A stretch of 13,980 bases of DNA from a bacterium (lineage in GTDB: Bacteria; CG2-30-53-67; CG2-30-70-394): assembly GCA_024278555.1 (NCBI GenBank), contig JAJRSX010000061.1, positions 1-13,980 on the forward strand, read 5' to 3'. Made by a program: the position numbers and the translations under genes. Position 1 is the stretch's first letter. Each line of letters begins with the position of its first letter. Of this stretch, positions 7,095 to 13,619 are shown piece by piece. The notes under the pieces were generated by a model. It saw only the letters and a program-made list of their open reading frames with translations. It did not search any database and had not been told where the DNA came from.

Positions 7095-7990
7095 GGGGAG
7101 GAAGGAGACCACATCGCCTCCCCGCGCGGAAGGAGGTCGGCGAGGGGCACGACGGCGATCCCCGCCTCGTGCAGGCGAGGTAGGGCCGCCTCCAGGGCGT
7201 CGAGGGTGGCCGGGTGGGGGTGACCGATGGCGATGGCGTGGCCGCGGGTGAGCGCCAGGTCGATGAGCTTGTCGAACTGGGCGGCGATCGCCTCCGGGTG
7301 CTGGTCGTTGTCGAGGAAGAGGTCACGCACCAGCCACGGGACCCCCGCCCGCTCCGCCGCCTCAACCGCCACCGAGTGGGGGGTGGTGCGGCTGTCGAGG
7401 AAGAAGAGGTGGCGCGCGGCGAGCGCCTCCATCACCACCGCCATGGGCGTGGCCTCCTCGGTGAGGCGCGAGCCCATGTGGTTGTTCACGCCGTCGATGA
7501 AGGGAACCGCCGCGAGATCTTCGTCGAGCTGGCCCCGCAGGGTCGCCTCGTCCATGGCGACCAACAGACCGCCGCGGCCGGGGCGCAGGCGCGGGTACGC
7601 CTGCGGCTCCATGGGCAGATGCAGCAGGACCCCCTCGCCCGCCGCGTGGACCCGCTCGGCGGTCTCTTGCGAGTGGGGGAGGAAGGGGAGGACGGAGAAG
7701 GTGATCGCCTCGCCGGTGGCGAGCAGCCGGTCGGCGGCGGCGAGGTCGCGGCCGAGGTCGTCGAAGACGATCGCCACCCGGGGCGGCGGCTCCTCGGTAG
7801 CGTCGAAAGACGCACTCGGCACCGGCCCACCACCCGCCACCGCCGGTGGCGCCTCCCCCCCACCGGCCCCCATACCGACCGGTGCCACCGGCGGCCACAC
7901 CAGGGCGACGACCACCGCCAACACCGCCACCGCGGCGAGGAGGAAGAGGGCGAGGCGCGGCGAGAGACGGTTGGGGGGACGGGAGGCCAT
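7091..7990 (-). CDS. Divergent polysaccharide deacetylase family protein (YibQ-like), membrane-anchored
   Basis: A 299-residue protein of the divergent polysaccharide deacetylase family (YibQ-type, Pfam PF04748, related to NodB-fold deacetylases). Residues 13-32 form one transmembrane segment near the N-terminus, so the enzyme domain faces the periplasm after a Pro/Gly/Ala-rich linker (33-70). Family motifs in order are VAIVFDDLGRD (72-82, acidic pair D77/D78), LLHLPMEP (122-129), GVNNHMGSRLT (167-177), FFLDSRTT (196-203) and IAIGHPHP (253-260). These match the metal-ligand and active-site positions of the fold. The natural substrate is not settled for the family. The ATG at 7990 is chosen because the hydrophobic anchor follows it directly. 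An in-frame GTG at 8050 adds only a Pro-rich stretch. It is translationally coupled to lolA by an ATGA overlap. Confidence 0.92.
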   Translation of the reverse strand: MASRPPNRLSPRLALFLLAAVAVLAVVVALVWPPVAPVGMGAGGGEAPPAVAGGGPVPSASFDATEEPPPRVAIVFDDLGRDLAAADRLLATGEAITFSVLPFLPHSQETAERVHAAGEGVLLHLPMEPQAYPRLRPGRGGLLVAMDEATLRGQLDEDLAAVPFIDGVNNHMGSRLTEEATPMAVVMEALAARHLFFLDSRTTPHSVAVEAAERAGVPWLVRDLFLDNDQHPEAIAAQFDKLIDLALTRGHAIAIGHPHPATLDALEAALPRLHEAGIAVVPLADLLPRGEAMWSPSSP

Positions 7991-8051
7991 GGGAGGGGGG
8001 CGCGAGGGTGACACAGGTGAAGGATGGGGTGGAGGCGCAGGGTGCAGCACC

Positions 8052-8136
8052 GATCGGGGGCATGGCCCCCTCCTACCGGTGTACCGGAGCTCCGCTGAAA
8101 CGGGGTTGGAGGTTGGGGGGGGCCATGCCCCCGATC
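8052..8136. repeat. Perfect 18-bp inverted repeat (hairpin)
   Basis: The arms are gatcgggggcatggcccc at 8052-8069 and its exact complement ggggccatgcccccgatc at 8119-8136, 49 bases apart. The spacer holds a smaller repeat (taccggtgtaccgg). It lies upstream of the deacetylase and could fold in RNA. There is no U-tract, so it looks more like a REP/BIME unit than an intrinsic terminator. Confidence 0.85.
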
Positions 8137-8157
8137 CAATCCGACAGTGGCGTGCCC

Positions 8158-8174
8158 GGCGCCGCCGTCACCCC
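8158..8174. repeat. 17-bp dispersed intergenic word, copy 2
   Basis: Same 17 bases as 6444-6460. Its core cgccgccgtcaccc (8160-8173) is repeated directly at 8448-8461, so the two copies bracket the repeat cluster of 8180-8431. Confidence 0.75.
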
Positions 8175-8179
8175 CCGTC

Positions 8180-8274
8180 GGGCCGTGGGGTCACGGGCCG
8201 TGGGGTCAGAAGTGCGGGCCGCGGGCCGTGGGGTCAGGTCTTGTCTTGCCACATTTCTTGGGGCCGTGGGGTCA
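8180..8274. repeat. gggccgtggggtca repeats, four copies
   Basis: The 14-mer gggccgtggggtca occurs exactly at 8180-8193, 8195-8208, 8223-8236 and 8261-8274. The third copy runs into the longer gtcaggtcttgtcttgcc unit, so the two families are nested: the shared ggggtca appears to be the seed of both. Confidence 0.9.
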
Positions 8275-8431
8275 TGAAGAAACTGGGGTCAGGTCTTGTC
8301 TTGCCACATTTCTTGCATGAAGAAACTGGGGTCAGGTCTTGTCTTGCCACATTTCTTGAAGCAAGAGTCTGCCCATTCGGCTTGGGTTGCCGAAGAAATG
8401 TGGCAAGACAAGACCTGACCCCAGTTTCTTC
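8230..8431. repeat. REP-type cluster: direct and inverted copies of a ggggtcaggtcttg unit
   Basis: Three direct copies of a 31-bp unit starting ggggtcaggtcttgtcttgc occur at 8230-8260, 8285-8315 and 8328-8358. The last two are part of a perfect 43-bp tandem duplication, 8273-8315 and 8316-8358. A 39-bp exact inverted copy of most of that unit is at 8393-8431, 34 bases after the third copy, so copies three and four could form a very long hairpin or cruciform. A short extra duplication of cagtttcttcc follows to 8442. The ggggtcaggtct word resembles sequences I associate with REP-associated tyrosine transposases. No such gene is in the window, so the link is inference. Confidence 0.9.
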
Positions 8432-8447
8432 CCAGTTTCTTCCATGA

Positions 8448-8461
8448 CGCCGCCGTCACCC
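8448..8461. repeat. 14-bp dispersed word over the HD gene stop codon
   Basis: The word cgccgccgtcaccc is identical to 8160-8173. It contains the TGA stop (8456-8458) of the HD-domain gene. With its preceding catga it also matches 6441-6459 at 18 of 19 positions. Confidence 0.7.
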
Positions 8462-9826
8462 AAGGCCGTACAGAACCTGCGCCGCCAGTTTTCCGAGAAC
8501 CGCGTCATGGTCGTGGTCGAGGGCAAACAGCCGGCAGTGGAGGATCTTTGCCGGGATGTAGTCGAACTGGTCGTGCAGCGCCGCGGTGGAGACGCGGCCG
8601 GTGGTGGGGTCGAAGACGTAGATCTGCCGGTCACCCATCTGTAGGGGGTTGAGCGGCCGGGTGTCCTTGGTGGCGAGGTCGATGCGAAAGGGGAGGCCGT
8701 GGAGGGCGGCGGGGAGGCGATCGCGGATCTGCACCTCCATCTTCGCCGGGTCGAGCGGCGGCGTCGCGGCGGTGAGGTCGCGGCTGGAGACGATGGTGTC
8801 GTAGGCCATCTTCCACTTCACGTCGCGACCGAGGATCCGCCCCCACTCGCGGCCGAGGCCGCGCCGTACGCCGCTCTCCGATCCGCTCCACCGCCGCACC
8901 TCCTCGATGAGCGACCACTCGGTGATCCGCAGATAGCCGTCGAGATCGTCCGCCGGGCTGGAGAGCCAGATCTCCTCCATGGTGGCGGGAAAGACCTCGC
9001 GCAGGTGGAGGTCGATGGCCCGCGTGGTGCGGTGGAAGTAGACGTTGGAGTAGAGGTAGAGGCGGGCGTTGAGGAACATGTTGAGCGCCGCCAGCCCGGC
9101 CCGGTGCAGGGTCAGCCCCGCCTCGGAGAAGAAGAGGTAGTGGATCAACCGGTCGACGTCCACCGGCCCGATGGCGACGCCGCACATGTAGGAGTCGCGC
9201 AGGACGTAGTCCATGTTGTCGGCGGTGAAGACGCCGGCGAGCAGCGGCTTCAGCGCCACCACCCACGGCGGGATCCGCTCGCCGCCCCCCGCCTCCTTGG
9301 CGATGAGGAAGGCGACCCACGCCGGGTCGAGCTCCTCGCCCGGGTCGAAGTCGCCGTTCTGGCTGCGGCGCAGCTCGGCGATCACCGGCGCCAGGGGGCC
9401 GGTGATGATCATCCCGCCGACCTGCTCGTGGGTGAGGGAGAAGCGGGCGAGGTGGTTCTCCTCGAAGAAGTGGGCGAAGGGGCCGTGACCGATGTCGTGG
9501 AGCATCCCCGCCACCCGCAGGAGCTCCTCCACCAGGGCGCTCGAGGGGCAGTCGGCGTGATGGCGGGCGAGGGTCGGGTAGAGGTGGCGGGCGAGGCGGC
9601 CGGCGAGGTGCATCGCCCCGAGGGAGTGCTGGAAGCGCGAGTGCTCCGCCCCGGGGAAGACCCAGCGCGCCGACTGGAGCTGGTAGATGTAGCGCAGCCG
9701 CTGCATCCACGGGGTGTCCAGCAGGGTCTGCTCGCACGCCTCCCCGGGCCGATCCGGCACGGTGAGCTGGATGTACCGGTGGATCGGATCGGCGATCAGG
9801 GAGACGCCGTGGTACGGGTGGGGCAT
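8456..9826 (-). CDS. HD-domain phosphohydrolase (dGTPase/SAMHD1-like, COG1078 type)
   Basis: A 456-residue HD-superfamily metal-dependent phosphohydrolase. Metal and active-site residues are visible in order: H67 in RFQHSLG, the H110-D111 doublet in GMLHDIGHGPFAH (with H114 and H119), and D206 in TADNMDYVLRDS. This is the pattern of COG1078 proteins, relatives of bacterial dGTP triphosphohydrolases and SAMHD1. The N-terminal DPIHRYIQLT and TPWMQRLRYIYQLQSARWVFPGAEHSR is also characteristic of the group. Substrates are known for few members; dNTP hydrolysis is a family-based guess. The ATG at 9826 is the natural start of the family; no good Shine-Dalgarno is visible. It is a lone gene with gaps on both sides, and its 3' end abuts the REP-type cluster. 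Confidence 0.92.
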   Translation of the reverse strand: MPHPYHGVSLIADPIHRYIQLTVPDRPGEACEQTLLDTPWMQRLRYIYQLQSARWVFPGAEHSRFQHSLGAMHLAGRLARHLYPTLARHHADCPSSALVEELLRVAGMLHDIGHGPFAHFFEENHLARFSLTHEQVGGMIITGPLAPVIAELRRSQNGDFDPGEELDPAWVAFLIAKEAGGGERIPPWVVALKPLLAGVFTADNMDYVLRDSYMCGVAIGPVDVDRLIHYLFFSEAGLTLHRAGLAALNMFLNARLYLYSNVYFHRTTRAIDLHLREVFPATMEEIWLSSPADDLDGYLRITEWSLIEEVRRWSGSESGVRRGLGREWGRILGRDVKWKMAYDTIVSSRDLTAATPPLDPAKMEVQIRDRLPAALHGLPFRIDLATKDTRPLNPLQMGDRQIYVFDPTTGRVSTAALHDQFDYIPAKILHCRLFALDHDHDAVLGKLAAQVLYGLG

Positions 9827-9938
9827 GGGGAGACCGCGGTAGGCAGAGGGCAGGAGGCCGCCGGTGGCGACACCAACGCCGACGATGAGACCACGCCGCC
9901 CCCGAGGACGCCAGGGTGGCGATGCAATCCGCGATCGG

Positions 9939-10065
9939 CTATCAGCGATCAGCCCTCAGCAACCCCTCTCCCGCGGCCATGGCGCGAGGCCACGGACCAC
10001 CGGCAGGAGCCGGCTCCAACCAAGGTACCGAGAGCTATTCGCTGAAAGCTGTTAGCTGAAAGCTA
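9939..10065. repeat. Degenerate gatcag / gctgaaagct word repeats
   Basis: Near the left end is a run of gcgatc and cagcgatcag words (cggctatcagcgatcagc). At the right end gctgaaagct is repeated exactly at 10041-10050 and 10055-10064, with gtta between. The second copy overlaps the TAG stop of the response-regulator gene (CTA at 10063-10065). The roughly 236-base gap between the two genes shows no open frame I can support. Confidence 0.65.
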
Positions 10066-11361
10066 CCCCTCCAGCTTCCGCCGCAGCCGCTGGCGGCTCA
10101 CCTCCAGCAGCCGGGCGGCCGCCGACTTGTTGTACTTCACGTGGCGCAGGACCGCCTGGGAGTAGGCGCGGTCCATCTCCTTGAGGGTGACGAAGCGGTG
10201 CACGGTGAGGATCTGGGTGGAGTCGTCCTCGGGCGGGTTGTGGAGCTCGGGCGGCAGGTCCTTGAGCCCCACCTCGCCGTCACCGTGGAGGATGACGGTG
10301 CGCTCCACCAGGTTACGCAGCTCGCGCACGTTGCCCTGCCAGCGGTACTCGGAGATGTGCGACAGGGCGCGCTTGCTGAACGGCCCCACCTTGCGGCTGT
10401 CGCGCCGGTTGAACTCGGCGAGAAAGGCATTGATCAGCAAGGGGATGTCGTCGCGCCGCTCCCGTAACGGCGGCAACAGGAGGTGGCCGCCGGCGAGCTT
10501 GTAGGAGAGCTCCTCGGAGAGCTTGCCCTCGGCCACGGCGAGCTGCAGCCGCATGCGCGAGCTGGCGATCACCCGCACCCCGTCGGGGACGACGTTCGGG
10601 TCGCCGAGGACGGTGACCAGCCGGTCCTGGAGGGCCGGGGGCAGGGCGGTGATACCGTCGATGAACAGGGTGCCGCCGTTGGCCTCGCTCACCATCCCGG
10701 CGGTGCCGTTGTCGGTCCCGAAGAGGGTGGCCGCGAGACAGCCGGCATCGTAGGCGGCGACGCGCAGGGAGATGAAGGGACGGTCCCCGTCGGCGGTGGC
10801 GAGGTGGATGGCGTGGGCGAGGTGGTGCTTGCCGGTGCCGCTCTCCCCCTCGATGAAGGTCGGCAGGGTGGGATCGGCCGCCAGCCGCTTCGCCGCCTCG
10901 ATCACCTTGCAAAACGCCGGGTCGGCGCCTACCAGGGTGTCGAAGCCGTAGCGCGCCACGTCCTCGCGGTACCGCTGCATCACCCGCTGGCGCAGATTGT
11001 GCGCCTCCACCGCGGTGAGCAGGGCCGCCTGTACCTTGTCGATGTCGACCGGCTTGTTGAGGTAGTCGAAGGCGCCGTGCTTCAGCGCCTGCACCGCGGT
11101 CGCCGAGTCGCCGGCACCGGTGAGGATGATCACCGGGATCTGCCGGTGGCCTTTCTGGAGCTGCGCGAGGACCTCTTCACCGGTCATCCCGGGCATCCGC
11201 CAGTCGAGGAGGATGACATCGGGCGGCGACTCCTCCACCGCGGCCAGCGCTGCCTTGCCTGACTCCTCGGTGCGGACGCGAAAGCCGAGGTCCTCCAGGA
11301 GGTAGGAGAGGCTGGAGAGGATGAGCGGCTGGTGGTCGACGAGCAGGACTTGCGGTTTCAT
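10063..11361 (-). CDS. NtrC-type response regulator with degenerate AAA+ domain, no GAFTGA
   Basis: A 432-residue receiver, AAA+ and Fis-HTH protein. The receiver (about 4-115) keeps the phosphoacceptor D53 (LLDWRMPGM), T81 and K103, but the acidic pair is D9-H10 instead of two acidic residues. The AAA+ domain (about 143-370) keeps Walker A GESGTGK (172-178), PPLRERRDDIPLL and WQGNVRELRNLVER. It differs from true sigma-54 activators where it matters. LFG is followed directly by TDNGTAGMVSEAN and GGTLF, some 8 residues short and without GAFTGA. Walker B reads TLFIDG, with G236 in place of Glu. The usual FREDLYYRL reads LSEELSYKL. The C-terminal HTH (NKSAAARLLEVSRQRLRRKL, 411-430) is intact. 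Sigma-54 activation is therefore unlikely; it may repress, or act on sigma-70 promoters, as HupR and TyrR do. The ATG at 11361 overlaps the kinase stop (ATGA). Sequence assignment is firm, mechanism inferred. Confidence 0.93.
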   Translation of the reverse strand: MKPQVLLVDHQPLILSSLSYLLEDLGFRVRTEESGKAALAAVEESPPDVILLDWRMPGMTGEEVLAQLQKGHRQIPVIILTGAGDSATAVQALKHGAFDYLNKPVDIDKVQAALLTAVEAHNLRQRVMQRYREDVARYGFDTLVGADPAFCKVIEAAKRLAADPTLPTFIEGESGTGKHHLAHAIHLATADGDRPFISLRVAAYDAGCLAATLFGTDNGTAGMVSEANGGTLFIDGITALPPALQDRLVTVLGDPNVVPDGVRVIASSRMRLQLAVAEGKLSEELSYKLAGGHLLLPPLRERRDDIPLLINAFLAEFNRRDSRKVGPFSKRALSHISEYRWQGNVRELRNLVERTVILHGDGEVGLKDLPPELHNPPEDDSTQILTVHRFVTLKEMDRAYSQAVLRHVKYNKSAAARLLEVSRQRLRRKLEG

Positions 11362-12860
11362 GAGGTGACCTCGCGGATGGAAGTGTGAACAGGAGTGGGG
11401 AGGTGGATGGAGAAGGTCGTACCGCGACCCGGCGCGCTCTCCACCGCGACCTCGCCGTGGTGGTCTTGGACGATCCGTTGCACCAGGGCGAGGCCGAGCC
11501 CGCTGCCCTCGCCCCGGTGTTTGGTGGTGAAAAAAGGCTGAAAGATGTGCGGCTGGTCCTCGGCGGCGATGCCGCTCCCGGTGTCGCGGACCTCGATCCG
11601 CACCCCACCGGGGAGGCGCCTGGCGACGAGGTTCAGCACCCCGCCCCCCGCCATCGCCTGCACGGCGTTGAGGCAGAGGTTGAGGAGGACCTGCTCGAAC
11701 TGGTGGGGATCGATGACCGCGGTGAGCCCCTCCGGCTCGACCGAGATCGACAGGGTGACCCTGGCCTCTCCGAGCTGCGCCTCGATGAACGACGCCACCT
11801 GGCTGAAGAGGTCGCGGATGGCGACCTCCTGGTGGTGCGGCGCCCGCGGCCGGGCGTAATCGAGGAGGCTGTTGAGGAGCTCTTCCACCCGGGTCGTCTC
11901 GACCAGCATCCGCGCCACCGCCTCCTGCCGCTTGGGCGACAGGTCGCCCTGGTGCTGCCAGTGGCTGAGGGTGGCGACGATCCCGGTGAGGGGGTTGCGG
12001 ATCTCGTGGACCAGCCCCGAGGCGAGCTCGCCGATCGCCTGGAGCCGGTCGGCGCGACGCAGCCCCTCCTCCAGGGCGAGGCGCTCGCGGATGTCGCGGG
12101 CGAGGATGAGGAGCTCGCCGCCGAGGAGGGAGGCGCTCACCTCCACCGAGATCGCCTCCTGCCCGGCCCCACGCACCTTGCAGCAAAACTCCACCGTGCC
12201 CCGCCGCTGGAGCTCGCTGACCACCCGGCCACGCAGGGACGCGTACTCCTCAGAGACGAGAAAATCGACCGCCCGACGGGAGAGGAGCGCCTCTCTGTCG
12301 CAACCGAGGAGCCGGCAGGTCTGGCGGTTCGCCTCGGTGAAGCGGCCGCGCTTGTCGATCAGGCAGATGGCGTCGGCGGCGTGCTCCACCACCTCGCGAA
12401 AGCGGCGCTCGGAGTGGAGCAGAGCGGTCGCCTTCGCCTCCACCTCCTCGGTCAGCCCCACGGTCCGCTGCCGCAGGGCGATGCGCTCGGACCCCTGCGA
12501 GGCCACCGACGCCACCCGCGCCACCAGCTCGGCGGCATTGAACGGCTTGGCCAGGTAGTCGTTCGCCCCAAGGCGCAACCCCTGCGCCATGGAGACATCG
12601 TCGTGGTACTTGGCGGTGATAAAGAGGATCGGGACGTCCGCCAGGGCCGGCTGGCTGCGGATCCGCCGACACACCTCGAACCCATCCATCCCCGGCATAT
12701 GGACATCGAGGATGATGAGATCGGGGATCTCCTCATCGAGCCGCTGCAACGCCGCCTCCCCCGACGCCGCCACCGTCACCCGGTAGCCGGCGGACTCAAG
12801 GTTGCGGCGGTAGATCTCACGGTTGAGCTCGTCATCATCGACGACCAGGAGCTCGCTCAC
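11358..12860 (-). CDS. Receiver-PAS sensor histidine kinase
   Basis: A 500-residue soluble histidine kinase with no transmembrane segment. The N-terminal receiver (about 3-118) has acidic residues D8-D10, phosphoacceptor D52 (ILDVHMPGM), T82 and K105. A charged helical linker (about 125-150) leads to a PAS domain (about 151-258: FREVVEHAADAICLIDKRG to ILARDIRERL). The dimerisation/phosphotransfer domain has H285 in LVHEIRNPL. The ATPase domain has the N box (N394, N398), the G1 box DTGSGI (426-431) and G2 GSGLGLALV (452-460), so it should be active. The start is GTG at 12860 within a GTGA overlap with the queD stop, and it ends in an ATGA overlap with the response regulator. That regulator is its obvious partner. 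A receiver on the N-terminus implies input from another kinase or phosphotransfer protein. The signal is unknown; a cytoplasmic cue is likely. Confidence 0.95.
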   Translation of the reverse strand: MSELLVVDDDELNREIYRRNLESAGYRVTVAASGEAALQRLDEEIPDLIILDVHMPGMDGFEVCRRIRSQPALADVPILFITAKYHDDVSMAQGLRLGANDYLAKPFNAAELVARVASVASQGSERIALRQRTVGLTEEVEAKATALLHSERRFREVVEHAADAICLIDKRGRFTEANRQTCRLLGCDREALLSRRAVDFLVSEEYASLRGRVVSELQRRGTVEFCCKVRGAGQEAISVEVSASLLGGELLILARDIRERLALEEGLRRADRLQAIGELASGLVHEIRNPLTGIVATLSHWQHQGDLSPKRQEAVARMLVETTRVEELLNSLLDYARPRAPHHQEVAIRDLFSQVASFIEAQLGEARVTLSISVEPEGLTAVIDPHQFEQVLLNLCLNAVQAMAGGGVLNLVARRLPGGVRIEVRDTGSGIAAEDQPHIFQPFFTTKHRGEGSGLGLALVQRIVQDHHGEVAVESAPGRGTTFSIHLPTPVHTSIREVTS

Positions 12861-13228
12861 GGCGCACCTCCCCGGTAGACACAGCGGGTCGTGCAGGTCT
12901 CGGCGATCTCCACCGCGGCGAGGCCCGGCAGGCGCGGGGCGAGCCGCTCCCACACCCACATCGCCAGGACCTCCGAGGTGGGGTTCTCCAGGCCGGGGAT
13001 CTCGTTGAGGTAGCGGTGGTCGAGGGCATCAAAGAGCGGCGCGAACGCCCGCTTGATCTCCGCGTAGTCGACCACCCAGCCGAGCTCCGGATCCACCTCG
13101 CCCGCCACCCGTACGGTCAGCCGGAAGCTGTGGCCGTGCAGCCGCGAGCACTTGTGGTCCGCGGGCAGGCGCGACAGACGGTGCGCCGCCTCGATCCGGA
13201 AGCTCTTTTCGATCTCCATCTTCGCCAT
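12857..13228 (-). CDS. queD: 6-carboxy-5,6,7,8-tetrahydropterin synthase QueD
   Basis: QueD converts 7,8-dihydroneopterin triphosphate to 6-carboxytetrahydropterin, the second step towards preQ0 and queuosine. The 123-residue protein has the full set of family residues: zinc-binding H16 (FRIEAAHRLSRLP), H31 and H33 (LHGHSF), catalytic C27 (DHKCSRLHGH), D70-H71 in DALDHRYLN, and E110 in EIAETCTTRCVY. LENPTSEVLAMWVWERL is also typical. The ATG at 13228 is preferred; an in-frame ATG at 13219 would remove three residues. It is the first gene of the trio with the histidine kinase and response regulator, overlapping the kinase by 4 bases. No other queuosine genes (queC, queE, queF) are in the window. 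Confidence 0.95.
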   Translation of the reverse strand: MAKMEIEKSFRIEAAHRLSRLPADHKCSRLHGHSFRLTVRVAGEVDPELGWVVDYAEIKRAFAPLFDALDHRYLNEIPGLENPTSEVLAMWVWERLAPRLPGLAAVEIAETCTTRCVYRGGAP

Positions 13229-13235
13229 GGTTCAT

Positions 13236-13263
13236 ACTGTACCTGAAATTGACTCTGTAACAA
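13236..13263 (-). promoter_or_regulatory. Possible promoter of the queD operon
   Basis: In the AT-richer stretch before queD, the minus strand has TTGTTA (13263-13258), a 16-base spacer and TACAGT (13241-13236). These match the sigma-70 hexamers at 4 of 6 positions each. The transcript would begin almost at the ATG, giving a nearly leaderless message. Other pairings are possible further upstream (TTATAA near 13300). Weak evidence. Confidence 0.25.
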
Positions 13264-13531
13264 AAGGTACCATTCAACTTTTCACGCAACCCCTTATAAA
13301 CACGCAATATCGCCACCCATTTCGAGGCCGGATTGGGGTGGACGCCCTCGCCCCCCCGGAGGAGCCCCTTCGCCCCTGCCGACGGGAGGGGCGCCGACAG
13401 CCCCCCCTGTGGAAAGAAATTCGGTTACCTGAAAGATTGGGGTAGCCCTAGATCGTCGGCGCCGATCTCCGCGCCGGGGGCAGAGGGCTTGAAGAATGAG
13501 GAAGATCGAGGAACCCGACCGGCGTGGCCTC

Positions 13532-13548
13532 TTCACCCGCAGGGTGAA
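13532..13548. repeat. Short hairpin ttcaccc-gca-gggtgaa
   Basis: A perfect 7-bp stem with a 3-base loop. It is flanked by gtggcctc on the left and aggtggcc on the right, which are partly similar. No U-tract, so a terminator call is not supported. Confidence 0.7.
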
Positions 13549-13619
13549 ATTAGGTGGCCCCGGCGTCGCGGGCAAACGCACGAAAAAGCTATTCATGGCT
13601 GGAAGACCGATTTCGCGCA

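Noticed and set aside
8230-8431. CRISPR array
   Set aside because: The units are directly adjacent or irregularly spaced, one is inverted, and there are no unique spacers of constant length or cas genes.
7227-8447. Plus-strand frame of 406 codons running into the repeat cluster
   Set aside because: It reads antisense to the deacetylase and then through the tandem repeats. Its C-terminus is just translated repeat.
10063-11361. Functional sigma-54 enhancer-binding protein
   Set aside because: The overall family is right, but the GAFTGA loop, Walker B glutamate and arginine-finger segment are absent, so that function is not claimed.
11385-12878. Long plus-strand open frame of 497 codons opposite the histidine kinase
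   Set aside because: Antisense shadow of a complete kinase with all catalytic boxes. Composition is His/Arg/Gly-rich without recognisable domains.
13532-13548. Intrinsic transcription terminator
   Set aside because: The stem is good but no T-run follows on either strand, and no gene ends nearby.
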